Assembly: GCF_023017105.1 (NCBI RefSeq)
Contig: NZ_JALKEV010000007.1
Location: 124,001 to 188,000, forward strand
Origin: Halalkalibacter sp. APA_J-10(15)
GTDB lineage: Bacteria > Bacillota > Bacilli > Bacillales > Bacillaceae_D
Direction: 5' to 3'
Length of the DNA: 64,000 nt
Part shown: one piece after another, positions 52,553-61,318 of the stretch
How positions within the stretch are numbered: position 1 is the first letter of the stretch
Layout of the letters: the number at the start of each line of letters is the position of its first letter
Program-made: the position numbers and the translations under genes
The notes under the pieces: generated by a model
The model's database searches: none
Told to the model about the DNA's origin: nothing
What the model saw: only the letters and a program-made list of their open reading frames with translations

Positions 52553-54313
52553 ATGAGTCCTAAGAAGTGGCTTGCACGTTTGCGAGGCCTTTATATATAT
52601 ATAAATAGTCATTTGTATTATAAATTAATCATTGCCGTCATGATTTTAGTTACGTTACCTATTGTCATTGTAACAACATGGGCTACGTACTATTCGACGA
52701 AAAATATGGTTGATGAGATTTTTACGACGAATACGTCTGGTGTACAGCAAGCAAGTGCTATTATTACGGAGAAATTTGATGCTATTGATCGAGTGATGCA
52801 ATCATTAGTGATGGACGGTCATTTTATTACTCAATTTAAAGAGCTGTCACATGAAGATTCATACAGAAGGCATGGAGCGACCTTGACGATAGAAAGTACA
52901 CTCTATTCACTTCATTATACGAACAGGGAGCGTATAAGATCGATTACGTTGTTTGCAGATGAGGCGCCACAAATCATTAGTATCGGTGATCAAGAGCGTT
53001 CATTAGTAACATGGCCCTCGATTGAACCTACTCCCCATTATCAATTTATGAATCATTATCGCGATCAAACCTTCTCCTTTATGAGGAGCATTAATCAGTT
53101 TGAAACAAGAGGAAGCATTGGTAGCATTATTATAGATGTTGAATGGGATATGATCCAAGATAATATGGATATGCTGAAAACGGAAGAAGAAAGCTCTGTT
53201 TTTTTAATGAGTGAGGAAGGCGAGCTATTGCATCAGCCTTATCACGAACAGTCGATTGATCGTCAGCTCTTTCAAGATGTTCAACAAGTTGTAACGAACT
53301 CAGTGGATGAAAGGTCATATGTAACGCTTGAAGATTCTTATGTCTTCTTTGCTGAAATTGATAATGGCCATATTTACATTGTTAAAGTATTTCCGAAATC
53401 GATTGTGTTCGCTAGTTCGATGCAAATTGTTCGTGTCGGTCTTCTAGTAGCACTCATTGCGATGGTTTTTGCCTTTGTGTTTACGTTGATTTTCTCAAGT
53501 ACGATTACAAAGCCGATTCGAAAGCTTGCTAGTGAGATGGAGCAGGTAGAGAAGGAGAACTTTCAAACGACGACAAGGTTGTCGAATCGAACGGATGAAG
53601 TAGGCCGCTTAGAGCGAAGTTATTCTTATATGATTAACCGCATTAAGCAGTTAATTGATCAAGAATACAAGAGTGAAATTGAAAAGAAGGATGCCCAATT
53701 AATGGCATTACAATCAAAAGTAAACCCGCACTTTCTCTATAATACACTACAGCTTATTGGTGATCGGGCATTTGCTAATAAAGGTGAACAAGTGTATGAA
53801 ATTATTCAAGCGCTAAGTCGTATGTTCCGTTACGTTGTGAAGCAGCAAAAAACGTTAGTGACGATATCCGAAGAGGTGAATTATTTACAGCACTATTTAG
53901 CGATTCAGAAACGACGCTTTGTCGGGAAACTAACGGTTGAAGTGTATGTCGATGAAGAAGCTGAGTATGTTGAGCTACCTGTGTTAACGTTACAGCCGAT
54001 TGTTGAAAATGCTTTTGTACACGGCTTTGCATCGAGTGTGGATCATTGGATATTAGATATAAGTGTACAAGTTGTCTTTGATGAAGTAGAGATTATGATT
54101 ACTGATAACGGCATCGGATTAGATGAGGAGAAATTACAGCAGGTAAAGAAACGACTGCAGAACAGTAATCAAAGTCCTCTAGAACAACAAGATAGCATAG
54201 GTGTCTCGAATGTTGATTCAAGGATTAAGTTACTTTTTGGACAAGAGTATGGGGTAGAAATAGAAAGTTCAGAGGATATTGGAACGTCTATTACGATACG
54301 TATTCCAAAATAA
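52553..54313 (+). CDS. YesM-type sensor histidine kinase
   Basis: About 586 residues. Membrane segments lie near residues 25-45 and 300-320, around an extracellular sensing domain. A HAMP domain (TKPIRKLASEMEQVEKENF) is followed by the His_kinase phosphoacceptor LQSKVNPHFLYNTLQLIG and a HATPase_c domain (ITDNGIGL, GVSNVDSRI). ATG 52553 has AAGGTG eight bases upstream. The response-regulator gene follows after 18 bases. It probably senses an oligosaccharide, or its binding protein, for the GH42/GH30 locus. Confidence 0.9.
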   Translation: MSPKKWLARLRGLYIYINSHLYYKLIIAVMILVTLPIVIVTTWATYYSTKNMVDEIFTTNTSGVQQASAIITEKFDAIDRVMQSLVMDGHFITQFKELSHEDSYRRHGATLTIESTLYSLHYTNRERIRSITLFADEAPQIISIGDQERSLVTWPSIEPTPHYQFMNHYRDQTFSFMRSINQFETRGSIGSIIIDVEWDMIQDNMDMLKTEEESSVFLMSEEGELLHQPYHEQSIDRQLFQDVQQVVTNSVDERSYVTLEDSYVFFAEIDNGHIYIVKVFPKSIVFASSMQIVRVGLLVALIAMVFAFVFTLIFSSTITKPIRKLASEMEQVEKENFQTTTRLSNRTDEVGRLERSYSYMINRIKQLIDQEYKSEIEKKDAQLMALQSKVNPHFLYNTLQLIGDRAFANKGEQVYEIIQALSRMFRYVVKQQKTLVTISEEVNYLQHYLAIQKRRFVGKLTVEVYVDEEAEYVELPVLTLQPIVENAFVHGFASSVDHWILDISVQVVFDEVEIMITDNGIGLDEEKLQQVKKRLQNSNQSPLEQQDSIGVSNVDSRIKLLFGQEYGVEIESSEDIGTSITIRIPK

Positions 54314-54331
54314 ATGATTGGAGGGATTGAA

Positions 54332-55393
54332 ATGTTACGTGTAGTACTTGTCGATGATGAAAAATCAGCGTTACAAATGGTTAAACGGTTAGGACGTTGG
54401 AATGAATTAGGATTACAGGTTGTAGGAGAAACGGCAAACGGTCAGGAAGCAGCTGATTTTATTCAAAAGGAACAAGTAGACATTGTGATTACGGATATGA
54501 ATATGCCTGGTGTTGATGGTGTACAGCTATTACGATTTATTCATGAGAAGCATCCTCAGATTGCCTCTGTTGTCCTAAGTGGTTATGACCAGTTTTCTTA
54601 TTTGCAGCAGGCTATTCGCTCTAATGTTGTGGAATATTTGTTGAAGCCTGTTGATTCTGATGACCTTCACGCAGCCTTAGGTCGCTGCATTCAACGTTTG
54701 GATGAGGAAAGAATGAAGAAAATAGATCACGGCAAGTTAATTAATATTCAATTATTGCCACTGCTGAATCAATTTAAGGTGCGTATTCATAAGTCTTTTC
54801 AAGAACGTGATCATTATGAATTAACGCGTAGCTTTCACCAGCTATATAAAGAAATTATAGCGACGTGTAAACCCATTGATCAAAGCATGAAATTAAAGCT
54901 TTATAATGAATTTCTGTTCATTGCCGAAGATCAAATCTATCGTAATAATTTAAATTCTAGTCAATTTGTTCAAGAGGAGCTTTCGTTGTACAATCCGAAA
55001 ATGTCGATGGAAGACTTGTTCAATGAGTACATTAAAGTGTATCGGCAGTTATTTGAGTATATCCAAAAGGCAAAAGGTGTGACCGGCAAGTTTAAGCTTG
55101 AAGAGGTGAAGGAATATATTGATGTCAATTATAGTCATCCAACCATTTCTTTGGGGCAACTTTCGCAGCAGTTTTATGTTAGTAAAGAATATTTAAGTAA
55201 AGCATTTAAAAAGGAATTTGGTATGAATGTTACTGAATACATTATGCAATTACGGATGGAAAAAGCGAAGAAGCTAATCGTAGATGAAAAAATCAAAATA
55301 AAAAATGTTGCAGAAATGGTTGGGTATGAGGATGTGTCCTATTTCTATCGTGTTTTCAAGAAATATCATGGTGTGACTCCAGGGCAAATGTGA
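54332..55393 (+). CDS. YesN-type response regulator with AraC DNA-binding domain
   Basis: About 353 residues. The receiver domain (VVLVDDEKSALQMV; phospho-acceptor in VITDMNMPGVDG; LLKPV) lies at about 1-118. A helical linker leads to the AraC double helix-turn-helix near 255-350 (LGQLSQQFYVSKEYLSKAFK, then VAEMVGYEDVSYFYRVFKKYHGVTPGQM). ATG 54332 has GGAGGGA five bases upstream. It ends abruptly after the HTH, as usual. The likely target is the promoter at 56094 in front of the importer genes. Confidence 0.9.
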   Translation: MLRVVLVDDEKSALQMVKRLGRWNELGLQVVGETANGQEAADFIQKEQVDIVITDMNMPGVDGVQLLRFIHEKHPQIASVVLSGYDQFSYLQQAIRSNVVEYLLKPVDSDDLHAALGRCIQRLDEERMKKIDHGKLINIQLLPLLNQFKVRIHKSFQERDHYELTRSFHQLYKEIIATCKPIDQSMKLKLYNEFLFIAEDQIYRNNLNSSQFVQEELSLYNPKMSMEDLFNEYIKVYRQLFEYIQKAKGVTGKFKLEEVKEYIDVNYSHPTISLGQLSQQFYVSKEYLSKAFKKEFGMNVTEYIMQLRMEKAKKLIVDEKIKIKNVAEMVGYEDVSYFYRVFKKYHGVTPGQM

Positions 55394-55423
55394 GTGAGGT
55401 AGAGAAGATGCCCATGTATGCAG

Positions 55424-55674
55424 TTCTTCATTCCTCTATTTCGACTTTTACTGGAAGAGAAGAGCATGGCGACGAGGCAGATGACCTCGTGCGACACATG
55501 TGATCCTCGTTCCTCTATTCACTCTGTATGGCACTATTTACAGTCGTTAAGCGCTCCTCATTCCGCTATTTTGGGTTTTATTCCTTCTTTTGTCCTTGTT
55601 AAGTTCATATAGCGGAATGAGGATTACTTTTTCATCTGAGGAAGTGGTGTTTCCACTATTAGCGGAATGAGGAT
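55424..55674. repeat. Cluster of short interspersed repeats (TCCTCATTCCGCTATTT type)
   Basis: Copies related to TCCTCATTCCGCTATTT lie at about 55425-55441, 55502-55518 and 55555-55571 on the plus strand. The inverted form AGCGGAATGAGGA lies at about 55611-55623 and 55661-55673. The copies are 50-80 bp apart. No gene is supported here; an open frame at 55418-55612 is made of these repeats. Confidence 0.55.
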
Positions 55675-55795
55675 TCCCCTTGCTTTTTGTGTGCACCTGG
55701 TATGCACTTCAGTGAGCGGAGAAAGAGAGGATTAGGTTGAATCGTTGCCTCCCCTTTTCATAAAAAGAAAGCGTCGTCACGTCTCCGCGGAACTA

Positions 55796-55832
55796 TTTTA
55801 AGAAAAGACCGCTATCGCGGTTTTTCTTAAAA
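55796..55832. repeat. Palindromic hairpin, copy 1
   Basis: TTTTAAGAAAAGACCGC pairs with GCGGTTTTTCTTAAAA across TATC. The sequence is nearly identical to the copy at 55994-56024 and close to the reverse complement of 52255-52283. Confidence 0.7.
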
Positions 55833-55925
55833 GATAAAATTATATAAAAATCGAGGAAGAAATGTGGAATAAGCATAGAAGAAGTTGGCAGATTCAAAGA
55901 AGAGCGTTGGCTTCGCCCGTTTACG

Positions 55926-55960
55926 AGTTTTTATGAAAGAAACCCACTTTCATAAAAACT
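55926..55960. repeat. Perfect 14-bp stem-loop
   Basis: AGTTTTTATGAAAG at 55926-55939 and CTTTCATAAAAACT at 55947-55960 pair perfectly around a 7-nt loop. No T-run or gene is attached to it. Confidence 0.6.
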
Positions 55961-55993
55961 TAAACCCGCTGTAACAGCTTCGCACAACGTAAT

Positions 55994-56024
55994 TAAGAAA
56001 AGACCGCTATTGCGGTTTTTCTTA
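55994..56024. repeat. Palindromic hairpin, copy 2
   Basis: TAAGAAAAGACCGC pairs with GCGGTTTTTCTTA across TATT. It differs from copy 1 at one loop base and in its flanks, and lies 70 bp before the -10 of the importer operon. Confidence 0.7.
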
Positions 56025-56093
56025 TGTAAGCGGTTTAAAAAAATGCAATAAAAGATATTAACATTCTCTAATTTTAAAAAGACAGAATCTTTA

Positions 56094-56112
56094 TATAATG
56101 AAAGCGTATTCA
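56094..56112 (+). promoter_or_regulatory. -10 element and cre site of the GH42/GH30 operon
   Basis: TATAAT at 56094-56099 has no good -35, consistent with activation by the YesN-type regulator upstream. TGAAAGCGTATTCA at 56099-56112 matches the cre consensus at 13 of 14 positions and overlaps the expected start point, suggesting CcpA repression. Confidence 0.65.
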
Positions 56113-56134
56113 AAAATAATAAGGGGGTTTTACT

Positions 56135-57430
56135 ATGAAAAAGCTATTATTGATGGTTAGTATCTTCATGATGTTTGTGCTAGTTGCTTGTGGTGGTAAC
56201 GACACAGATTCGACAGGAGAGACAGAACCGAATGAAAATGAGCTTCAAGAGGGCGACTCTGTTGAGCTAAGAGTGTTTATTCCACAACCTCGCTTTAGAG
56301 AACAGTATGAAAATTATTTTAATCAATTTTCTGAAAAATATTTAGAAGAAACAGGGATAGAAGTAACCTATCAATTAGAATTCCCTGCTGCCGATCAAGC
56401 GACGCAAATTTTGCAAACGCGTTTAGCAACAAGCGACAGTCCTGATATCTTTGTTGTTCATGCAGTTAACGATATACCAGTGTACAATCGTGCGGGTTAT
56501 CTAGAGGATTTATCAGATGAGCCGTTTGTTGAGAATCTTCTTGATGCTACACGAGAAGCGGTGACACATAATGGGGAAGTCGTGGCGCTACCGCTAGAAA
56601 CATTATCTTGGGGTTATTTATATAACATCGATATGTTTGAAGAGCTTGGTCTTGAATTACCTGAAACACTTTCTGAAATGGAAGAAGTGATTCAAGTTCT
56701 TGAAGAAAATGATATTACTCCATTTATTGCGTCTTACAATGAGGGCTGGATTCCACAGCTATTCTTACCACTTATTACAGGGGCATTAATGGAAACAGAG
56801 AACGAAGACTTTATGGAAAGAATGAATAATGACGAAGGCTCATTTGCTGAGCTAGATGGCTTCTTTGAGGTAATCGATCTTGTTGCTACACATACGACGT
56901 CTCGAGGATTTGAAATTGATGGCGATCAAGGAAGTGCGATGTTTGCTAATGGTGAGGCAGCGATGTGGGTTCAAGGTCCGTGGTTTGCTGAGTCCATTCT
57001 TTCTGCTAATGAATCGATTAACTTTGGTGTAGCACCGTTGCCAATTAATGAAAGTCCTGAGGCGACAATGATTAATTCATCAACAACGACGTCATTGGCG
57101 GTTTCAAGCTTAAGTGAAAATAAGAGAGTAGCGAAAGATTTACTCAACTATATTTTAGATGAGGAAGATTCATCTCAGTTGTTCCAAGACTTAATGTTTA
57201 ATCAAGTGGCTCATTCACATGATTTTGATCCATTCCCGTGGTTAATTGAAGCAAATGAGTATATTGTTGATGGTCGCGCTTATCAAGATCCAGCCATTCC
57301 ACAAGCAGTTAAAACGGAATCAGAAAGTGCATTGCAAAGTTATTTAGCTGGAAGCTTAGATCAAGAGGGAGTAATTCAAGCGCTTGATCGCGCTTGGCAA
57401 CAAGCTAATCAAGTAAATGGTGATGATTAA
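56135..57430 (+). CDS. Carbohydrate-binding lipoprotein (family 1 SBP)
   Basis: 431 residues. The signal peptide ends in lipobox FVLVAC, followed by an acidic linker and a family-1 extracellular solute-binding domain (VELRVFIPQPRFREQ, LATSDSPDIFVVH, GEAAMWVQGPWFAESI). It would capture an oligosaccharide for the permeases downstream. GGGGG lies about eight bases before the ATG. The ligand is unknown; the intracellular GH42 and GH30 enzymes suggest a beta-linked galacto- or gluco-oligosaccharide. Confidence 0.88.
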   Translation: MKKLLLMVSIFMMFVLVACGGNDTDSTGETEPNENELQEGDSVELRVFIPQPRFREQYENYFNQFSEKYLEETGIEVTYQLEFPAADQATQILQTRLATSDSPDIFVVHAVNDIPVYNRAGYLEDLSDEPFVENLLDATREAVTHNGEVVALPLETLSWGYLYNIDMFEELGLELPETLSEMEEVIQVLEENDITPFIASYNEGWIPQLFLPLITGALMETENEDFMERMNNDEGSFAELDGFFEVIDLVATHTTSRGFEIDGDQGSAMFANGEAAMWVQGPWFAESILSANESINFGVAPLPINESPEATMINSSTTTSLAVSSLSENKRVAKDLLNYILDEEDSSQLFQDLMFNQVAHSHDFDPFPWLIEANEYIVDGRAYQDPAIPQAVKTESESALQSYLAGSLDQEGVIQALDRAWQQANQVNGDD

Positions 57431-57440
57431 TTTGTTTCAC

Positions 57441-57475
57441 ATGACTCTTGAGAGTGATACGCTCTCTTGAGTCAT
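57441..57475 (+). terminator. Intra-operon hairpin after binding-protein gene
   Basis: ATGACTC..GAGAG at 57441-57454 pairs with CTCTC..GAGTCAT at 57462-57475 with a TT/TT mismatch. No T-run follows, so attenuation or mRNA protection is expected. Confidence 0.5.
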
Positions 57476-57507
57476 CTCCTTTCATTATAAGTAAAGAGGT
57501 GGGGAAA

Positions 57508-58458
57508 ATGGCTCAATTAAACAGTGGAGCAAATCAGGTGAATGACCCGAAATTTAGAGATAAATGGATGCGGTTTGTGAAAGGGAAGAATAAAGGAACT
57601 TTATCGTTGTTCTTATTTTTAGCGCCTGCGCTGTTATTTTACATTACCTTTTTACTTATACCTGCAATAGGTGGAGCCTACTACAGTTTAACCGATTGGA
57701 ACGGTCTATCAAGAAGCTCGAATTTTGTTGGTATAAGTAATTATGTAGAAGCTCTTCGGAATGATCCTGATTTTTTAAATTCATTGTGGTTTACATTAAA
57801 ATTAACAGTCGTTATATTGGTCGTTCAAAATGTGGTTGCCCTTTTCTTAGCGGTTATGATTGAATCAAGATCACGAGGTAAAGGGTTGTTCCGTACGGTC
57901 TTTTTTATGCCGAATATGGTAAGTTTAATCATTAGTGCGTTTATGTGGTATTTTATTTTCGTGACAGTTCTACCGCAATTGTCTGAGTGGGCGATTCTCA
58001 CATTTCTCGATCAAGAGTGGCTTGGAAATCCCCAGACTGCCTTTTATTCGATCTTAATTGTGTCGCTATGGCGTGGAATTGGGTACATGATGATTATTTA
58101 TATTGCAGCATTGCAAGGAGTTCCAAAGCATTTGAAGGAAGCAGCGGTCATTGATGGGGCATCAGCATTTCAAAGTTTTAGAAATGTTACCTTACCAATG
58201 ATTATGCATGCGATTACGATTTGCTTATTCCTCACACTTAATGAGGCGTTTCGAATCTTTGATGTTGTGTTTGCTTTAACAGGTGGGGGCCCAGGTAGGA
58301 GTACGCAAGTTATTGCTTTGAATATATACCATGAGGCGTTTTCTGGAAACTATCGATTTGGGTATGCGAGTGCCAAAGCGATGATTTTATTCTTTATCGT
58401 ATTAGTCATTACGGTGATTCAAGTTTCGGTTATGAAGAGGAGGGAAATTGAGTCATGA
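57508..58458 (+). CDS. Carbohydrate ABC permease (MalF-type, CUT1)
   Basis: About 316 residues with six membrane segments after a hydrophilic N-terminus. The EAA loop is HLKEAAVIDGASAFQSFRNVTLP near residue 210, and GGPGRSTQVIALNIYHEAF near 270 is typical of the first CUT1 permease. ATG 57508 has GAGGTGGGG upstream; the longer frame begins inside the preceding hairpin. It overlaps the second permease gene by four bases. Confidence 0.9.
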   Translation: MAQLNSGANQVNDPKFRDKWMRFVKGKNKGTLSLFLFLAPALLFYITFLLIPAIGGAYYSLTDWNGLSRSSNFVGISNYVEALRNDPDFLNSLWFTLKLTVVILVVQNVVALFLAVMIESRSRGKGLFRTVFFMPNMVSLIISAFMWYFIFVTVLPQLSEWAILTFLDQEWLGNPQTAFYSILIVSLWRGIGYMMIIYIAALQGVPKHLKEAAVIDGASAFQSFRNVTLPMIMHAITICLFLTLNEAFRIFDVVFALTGGGPGRSTQVIALNIYHEAFSGNYRFGYASAKAMILFFIVLVITVIQVSVMKRREIES

Positions 58459-59282
58459 GAACAAATAAAGTGGCAGCTTCCTTAAATACAGTTATTCTAG
58501 TTTTGTTTGGCGCTTTGACATTATTCCCAATTTACTTGGCTGTTGTAAATTCATTTAAAACTCAAAGTGAAATCTTTGCTAATGTGTTGGCGTTACCAAC
58601 ATCTTTAAACTTTGATAATTATATTAATGCGATGCAGCAGGTTAATTTCTTTAGTAGTATGTGGAATACGCTTATCGTCACAACGATTGGTTTGCTCGGC
58701 ATCATTATTTGTGGTTCGTTAGCTGGCTATAAGCTAGCACGGACAAAAAGCAAGTTGAGCTCATTGTTCTTCCTTGTTTTTATTGCATCGATGCTTATCC
58801 CGTTTCATTCGATTATGATTACGTTAACGCAAGTAGCGAATAACATTGGTGTTCAAGGCTCACCTTATGGGCTTGGATTAATTTATATTGGTTTAGGTGT
58901 TAATATGGCGATTTTCTTATGTCATGGATTTACGAAAACGATTCCGAAAGAATTAGAAGAATCAGCAAAAATAGATGGGGCAAACGAAATACAAATTTTC
59001 ATGAAAATTATTTTCCCAATGCTAACGCCGATTCTTGTTACGATTGCGATTTTAAATATTTTATGGCTGTGGAATGATTTCCTTTTACCGTTGTTAATGT
59101 TAACGAATGTTAATAATTACACGTTAATTCTTGCGATCAACATGCTGTTTGGAGAATATAACAATGATTGGCCACAAATTTTATCAGCCTTGGTTATTAC
59201 GGCTTTACCATTAATTATTTTTTATCTAGTGTTCCAACGCTTTATTTTACACGGTATTGCTGAAGGTGCTGTTAAAGGTTAA
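58455..59282 (+). CDS. Carbohydrate ABC permease (MalG-type, CUT1)
   Basis: 275 residues with six membrane segments. The EAA loop is ELEESAKIDGANEIQIFMKIIFP near residue 175, and the C-terminus FILHGIAEGAVKG is diagnostic of MalG-like permeases. It pairs with the preceding permease. No ATPase gene is in the operon, so a shared MsmX-type ATPase is presumed. Confidence 0.9.
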   Translation: MRTNKVAASLNTVILVLFGALTLFPIYLAVVNSFKTQSEIFANVLALPTSLNFDNYINAMQQVNFFSSMWNTLIVTTIGLLGIIICGSLAGYKLARTKSKLSSLFFLVFIASMLIPFHSIMITLTQVANNIGVQGSPYGLGLIYIGLGVNMAIFLCHGFTKTIPKELEESAKIDGANEIQIFMKIIFPMLTPILVTIAILNILWLWNDFLLPLLMLTNVNNYTLILAINMLFGEYNNDWPQILSALVITALPLIIFYLVFQRFILHGIAEGAVKG

Positions 59283-59302
59283 ACGATGTTAGGAGGGGTA
59301 AT

Positions 59303-61318
59303 GTGAAGAATCAGTTATACTATGGTGTTGCTTATTATGATGAATATATGCCATATGATCGATTAGATGAAGATATTAAAATGATGAAGGATGCGGGCAT
59401 TACAGTTGTCCGCATTGCTGAATCGACGTGGAGTACACATGAGCCACAAAATGGTGTCTTCGATTTTAGCTCAGTGGATCGTGTACTAGATGCTATGCAT
59501 AAGGCTGGAATTGACGTTATTGTTGGGACGCCAACCTATGCTGTTCCGACATGGATGGTGAAGGAGCATCCGAGTGTACTAGCGGAAACGAAGGAAGGAA
59601 AGGGGAAGTACGGAGCAAGACAAATCATGGATATTACGAATCCGACGTATTTGTTCTATGCCGAAAGAATCATTCGCAAGCTCATTTCCCGTGTGAAGGA
59701 TCACCCTGCAGTGATTGGTTATCAGACTGATAATGAAACGAAGCATTACGGGACGGTGGGGCCAAATGTTCAAGTTCAGTTTGTGAAATATATGCGTGAG
59801 AAGTTTGGTTCACTTGAAGAGGTAAATAAAAAATTCGGCCTAGATTATTGGAGCAATCGCATTAATAGTTGGGAGGACTTCCCCTCTGTTGTTGGGACGA
59901 TTAATGGTAGTCTCGGTTCGGAGTTTGCTAAGTTTCAACGAACGCTTGTGACAGATTTTCTTGCCTGGCAAGCTTCTCTCGTTAATGAATACAAAAGAGA
60001 GGATCAATTTGTGACGCAAAATTTTGATTTTGAATGGCGAGGCTATTCGTATGGTGTACAACCTGATGTTGATCATTTCGAGGCAGCGAAGCCGTTTGAT
60101 ATTGCGGGAGTGGACATTTATCACCCGTCACAGGATGAATTAACAGGAGCAGAAATATCGTTAGGTGGCGATATCACTCGTTCATTGAAGCATGACAATT
60201 ATCTCGTATTAGAAACACAAGCACAGGCATTTATTCATTGGACACCATATCCAGGGCAGCTACGTCTTCAAGCGTTTAGTCACCTTGCTTCTGGAGCTAA
60301 CATGGTTGCTTATTGGCATTGGCATTCGATCCATAATTCATTCGAAACGTATTGGAAGGGGTTATTAAGTCATGATCTGAAGTCGAACCCTACCTATGAA
60401 GAAGCAAAGACAGTTGGGGCGGATTTTAAGAAGCTATCTTCTAAGCTCGTTAATTTGAACAAGAAAAATGATGTCGCCATGCTTATCAGTAATGAAGCTT
60501 TAACGTCTCTTGAATGGTTTCCGTTCCATTTCACTAGTGAGAAAAACTACAATGACGTCGTTCGACTGATATATAACGAGCTATATAATATGAATGTAGG
60601 TTGTGACTTCATTCATCCTAAGTCAGAAAATCTGGATCAGTATCATTTGATTGTTGTACCTGCTCTCTATTCAGCCTCTGATGAATGTTTAGAGCGTTTG
60701 AATCACTTTGTTGAGCAAGGCGGTCACGTCGTTTATACGTTTAAGAGTGGTTTTACTGATGAACATGTTAAGGTTCGTACGACAACACAGCCCGGAATAA
60801 TTGATGAAGTATGTGGCGTTACCTATAGTCAATTTGTCGAGCCGAAACAAGTGACATTAAAGAGTGACCCATTTAACGTAGGGGTAGAGCATAATCAAGT
60901 AGATACATGGATGGAGCTGTTAACGCCAACGACTGCTGATGTTCTTGCCTATTATGACCATCCGCATTGGGGAAAGTATGCTGCGATCACACAAAATGAA
61001 TATGGACAAGGAGTTGCGACGTATATCGGTTGCTTTATTAGCTCGAAGGCGATGAAGGCGGTATTAGAGCAGGCAGTGAAAAAGGCTGGATTATGGGGAA
61101 GCGATCAAGACCTTTCGTTCCCAATTATTACGAAGTCAGGAAAAAATGATGCAGGTAATACGATTCGTTACTATTTTAACTATTCAGATACAGCTGTTTT
61201 ATTTACGTATCCATATGCTCATGGGACTGATTTATTATCAGGAAACGAATGTGTACAAGGGGATGAAGTAAAGCTTGACCGTTGGGGATTTTGTGTATTG
61301 GAGGAGAGGAGCTTATGA
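59303..61318 (+). CDS. GH42 beta-galactosidase
   Basis: 671 residues. The GH42 barrel begins YYGVAYYDEYMPYDRLDEDI. The acid/base Glu145 is in QTDNETKHYG and the likely nucleophile Glu304 in LVLETQAQAF. A trimerisation-like domain (residues about 395-600) and a small C-terminal beta domain follow. The GTG start has AGGAGGGG five bases upstream. There is no signal peptide, so it works on imported beta-galactosides. It overlaps the GH30 gene by four bases, implying a shared substrate. Confidence 0.9.
   Translation: MKNQLYYGVAYYDEYMPYDRLDEDIKMMKDAGITVVRIAESTWSTHEPQNGVFDFSSVDRVLDAMHKAGIDVIVGTPTYAVPTWMVKEHPSVLAETKEGKGKYGARQIMDITNPTYLFYAERIIRKLISRVKDHPAVIGYQTDNETKHYGTVGPNVQVQFVKYMREKFGSLEEVNKKFGLDYWSNRINSWEDFPSVVGTINGSLGSEFAKFQRTLVTDFLAWQASLVNEYKREDQFVTQNFDFEWRGYSYGVQPDVDHFEAAKPFDIAGVDIYHPSQDELTGAEISLGGDITRSLKHDNYLVLETQAQAFIHWTPYPGQLRLQAFSHLASGANMVAYWHWHSIHNSFETYWKGLLSHDLKSNPTYEEAKTVGADFKKLSSKLVNLNKKNDVAMLISNEALTSLEWFPFHFTSEKNYNDVVRLIYNELYNMNVGCDFIHPKSENLDQYHLIVVPALYSASDECLERLNHFVEQGGHVVYTFKSGFTDEHVKVRTTTQPGIIDEVCGVTYSQFVEPKQVTLKSDPFNVGVEHNQVDTWMELLTPTTADVLAYYDHPHWGKYAAITQNEYGQGVATYIGCFISSKAMKAVLEQAVKKAGLWGSDQDLSFPIITKSGKNDAGNTIRYYFNYSDTAVLFTYPYAHGTDLLSGNECVQGDEVKLDRWGFCVLEERSL

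Noticed and set aside
55418-55612. 64-residue open frame after the response regulator
   Set aside because: It consists of the interspersed repeats and has no ribosome site.
55394-56134. CRISPR-like repeats in the gap
   Set aside because: Units are short, irregularly spaced and in both orientations, and no cas gene is present.
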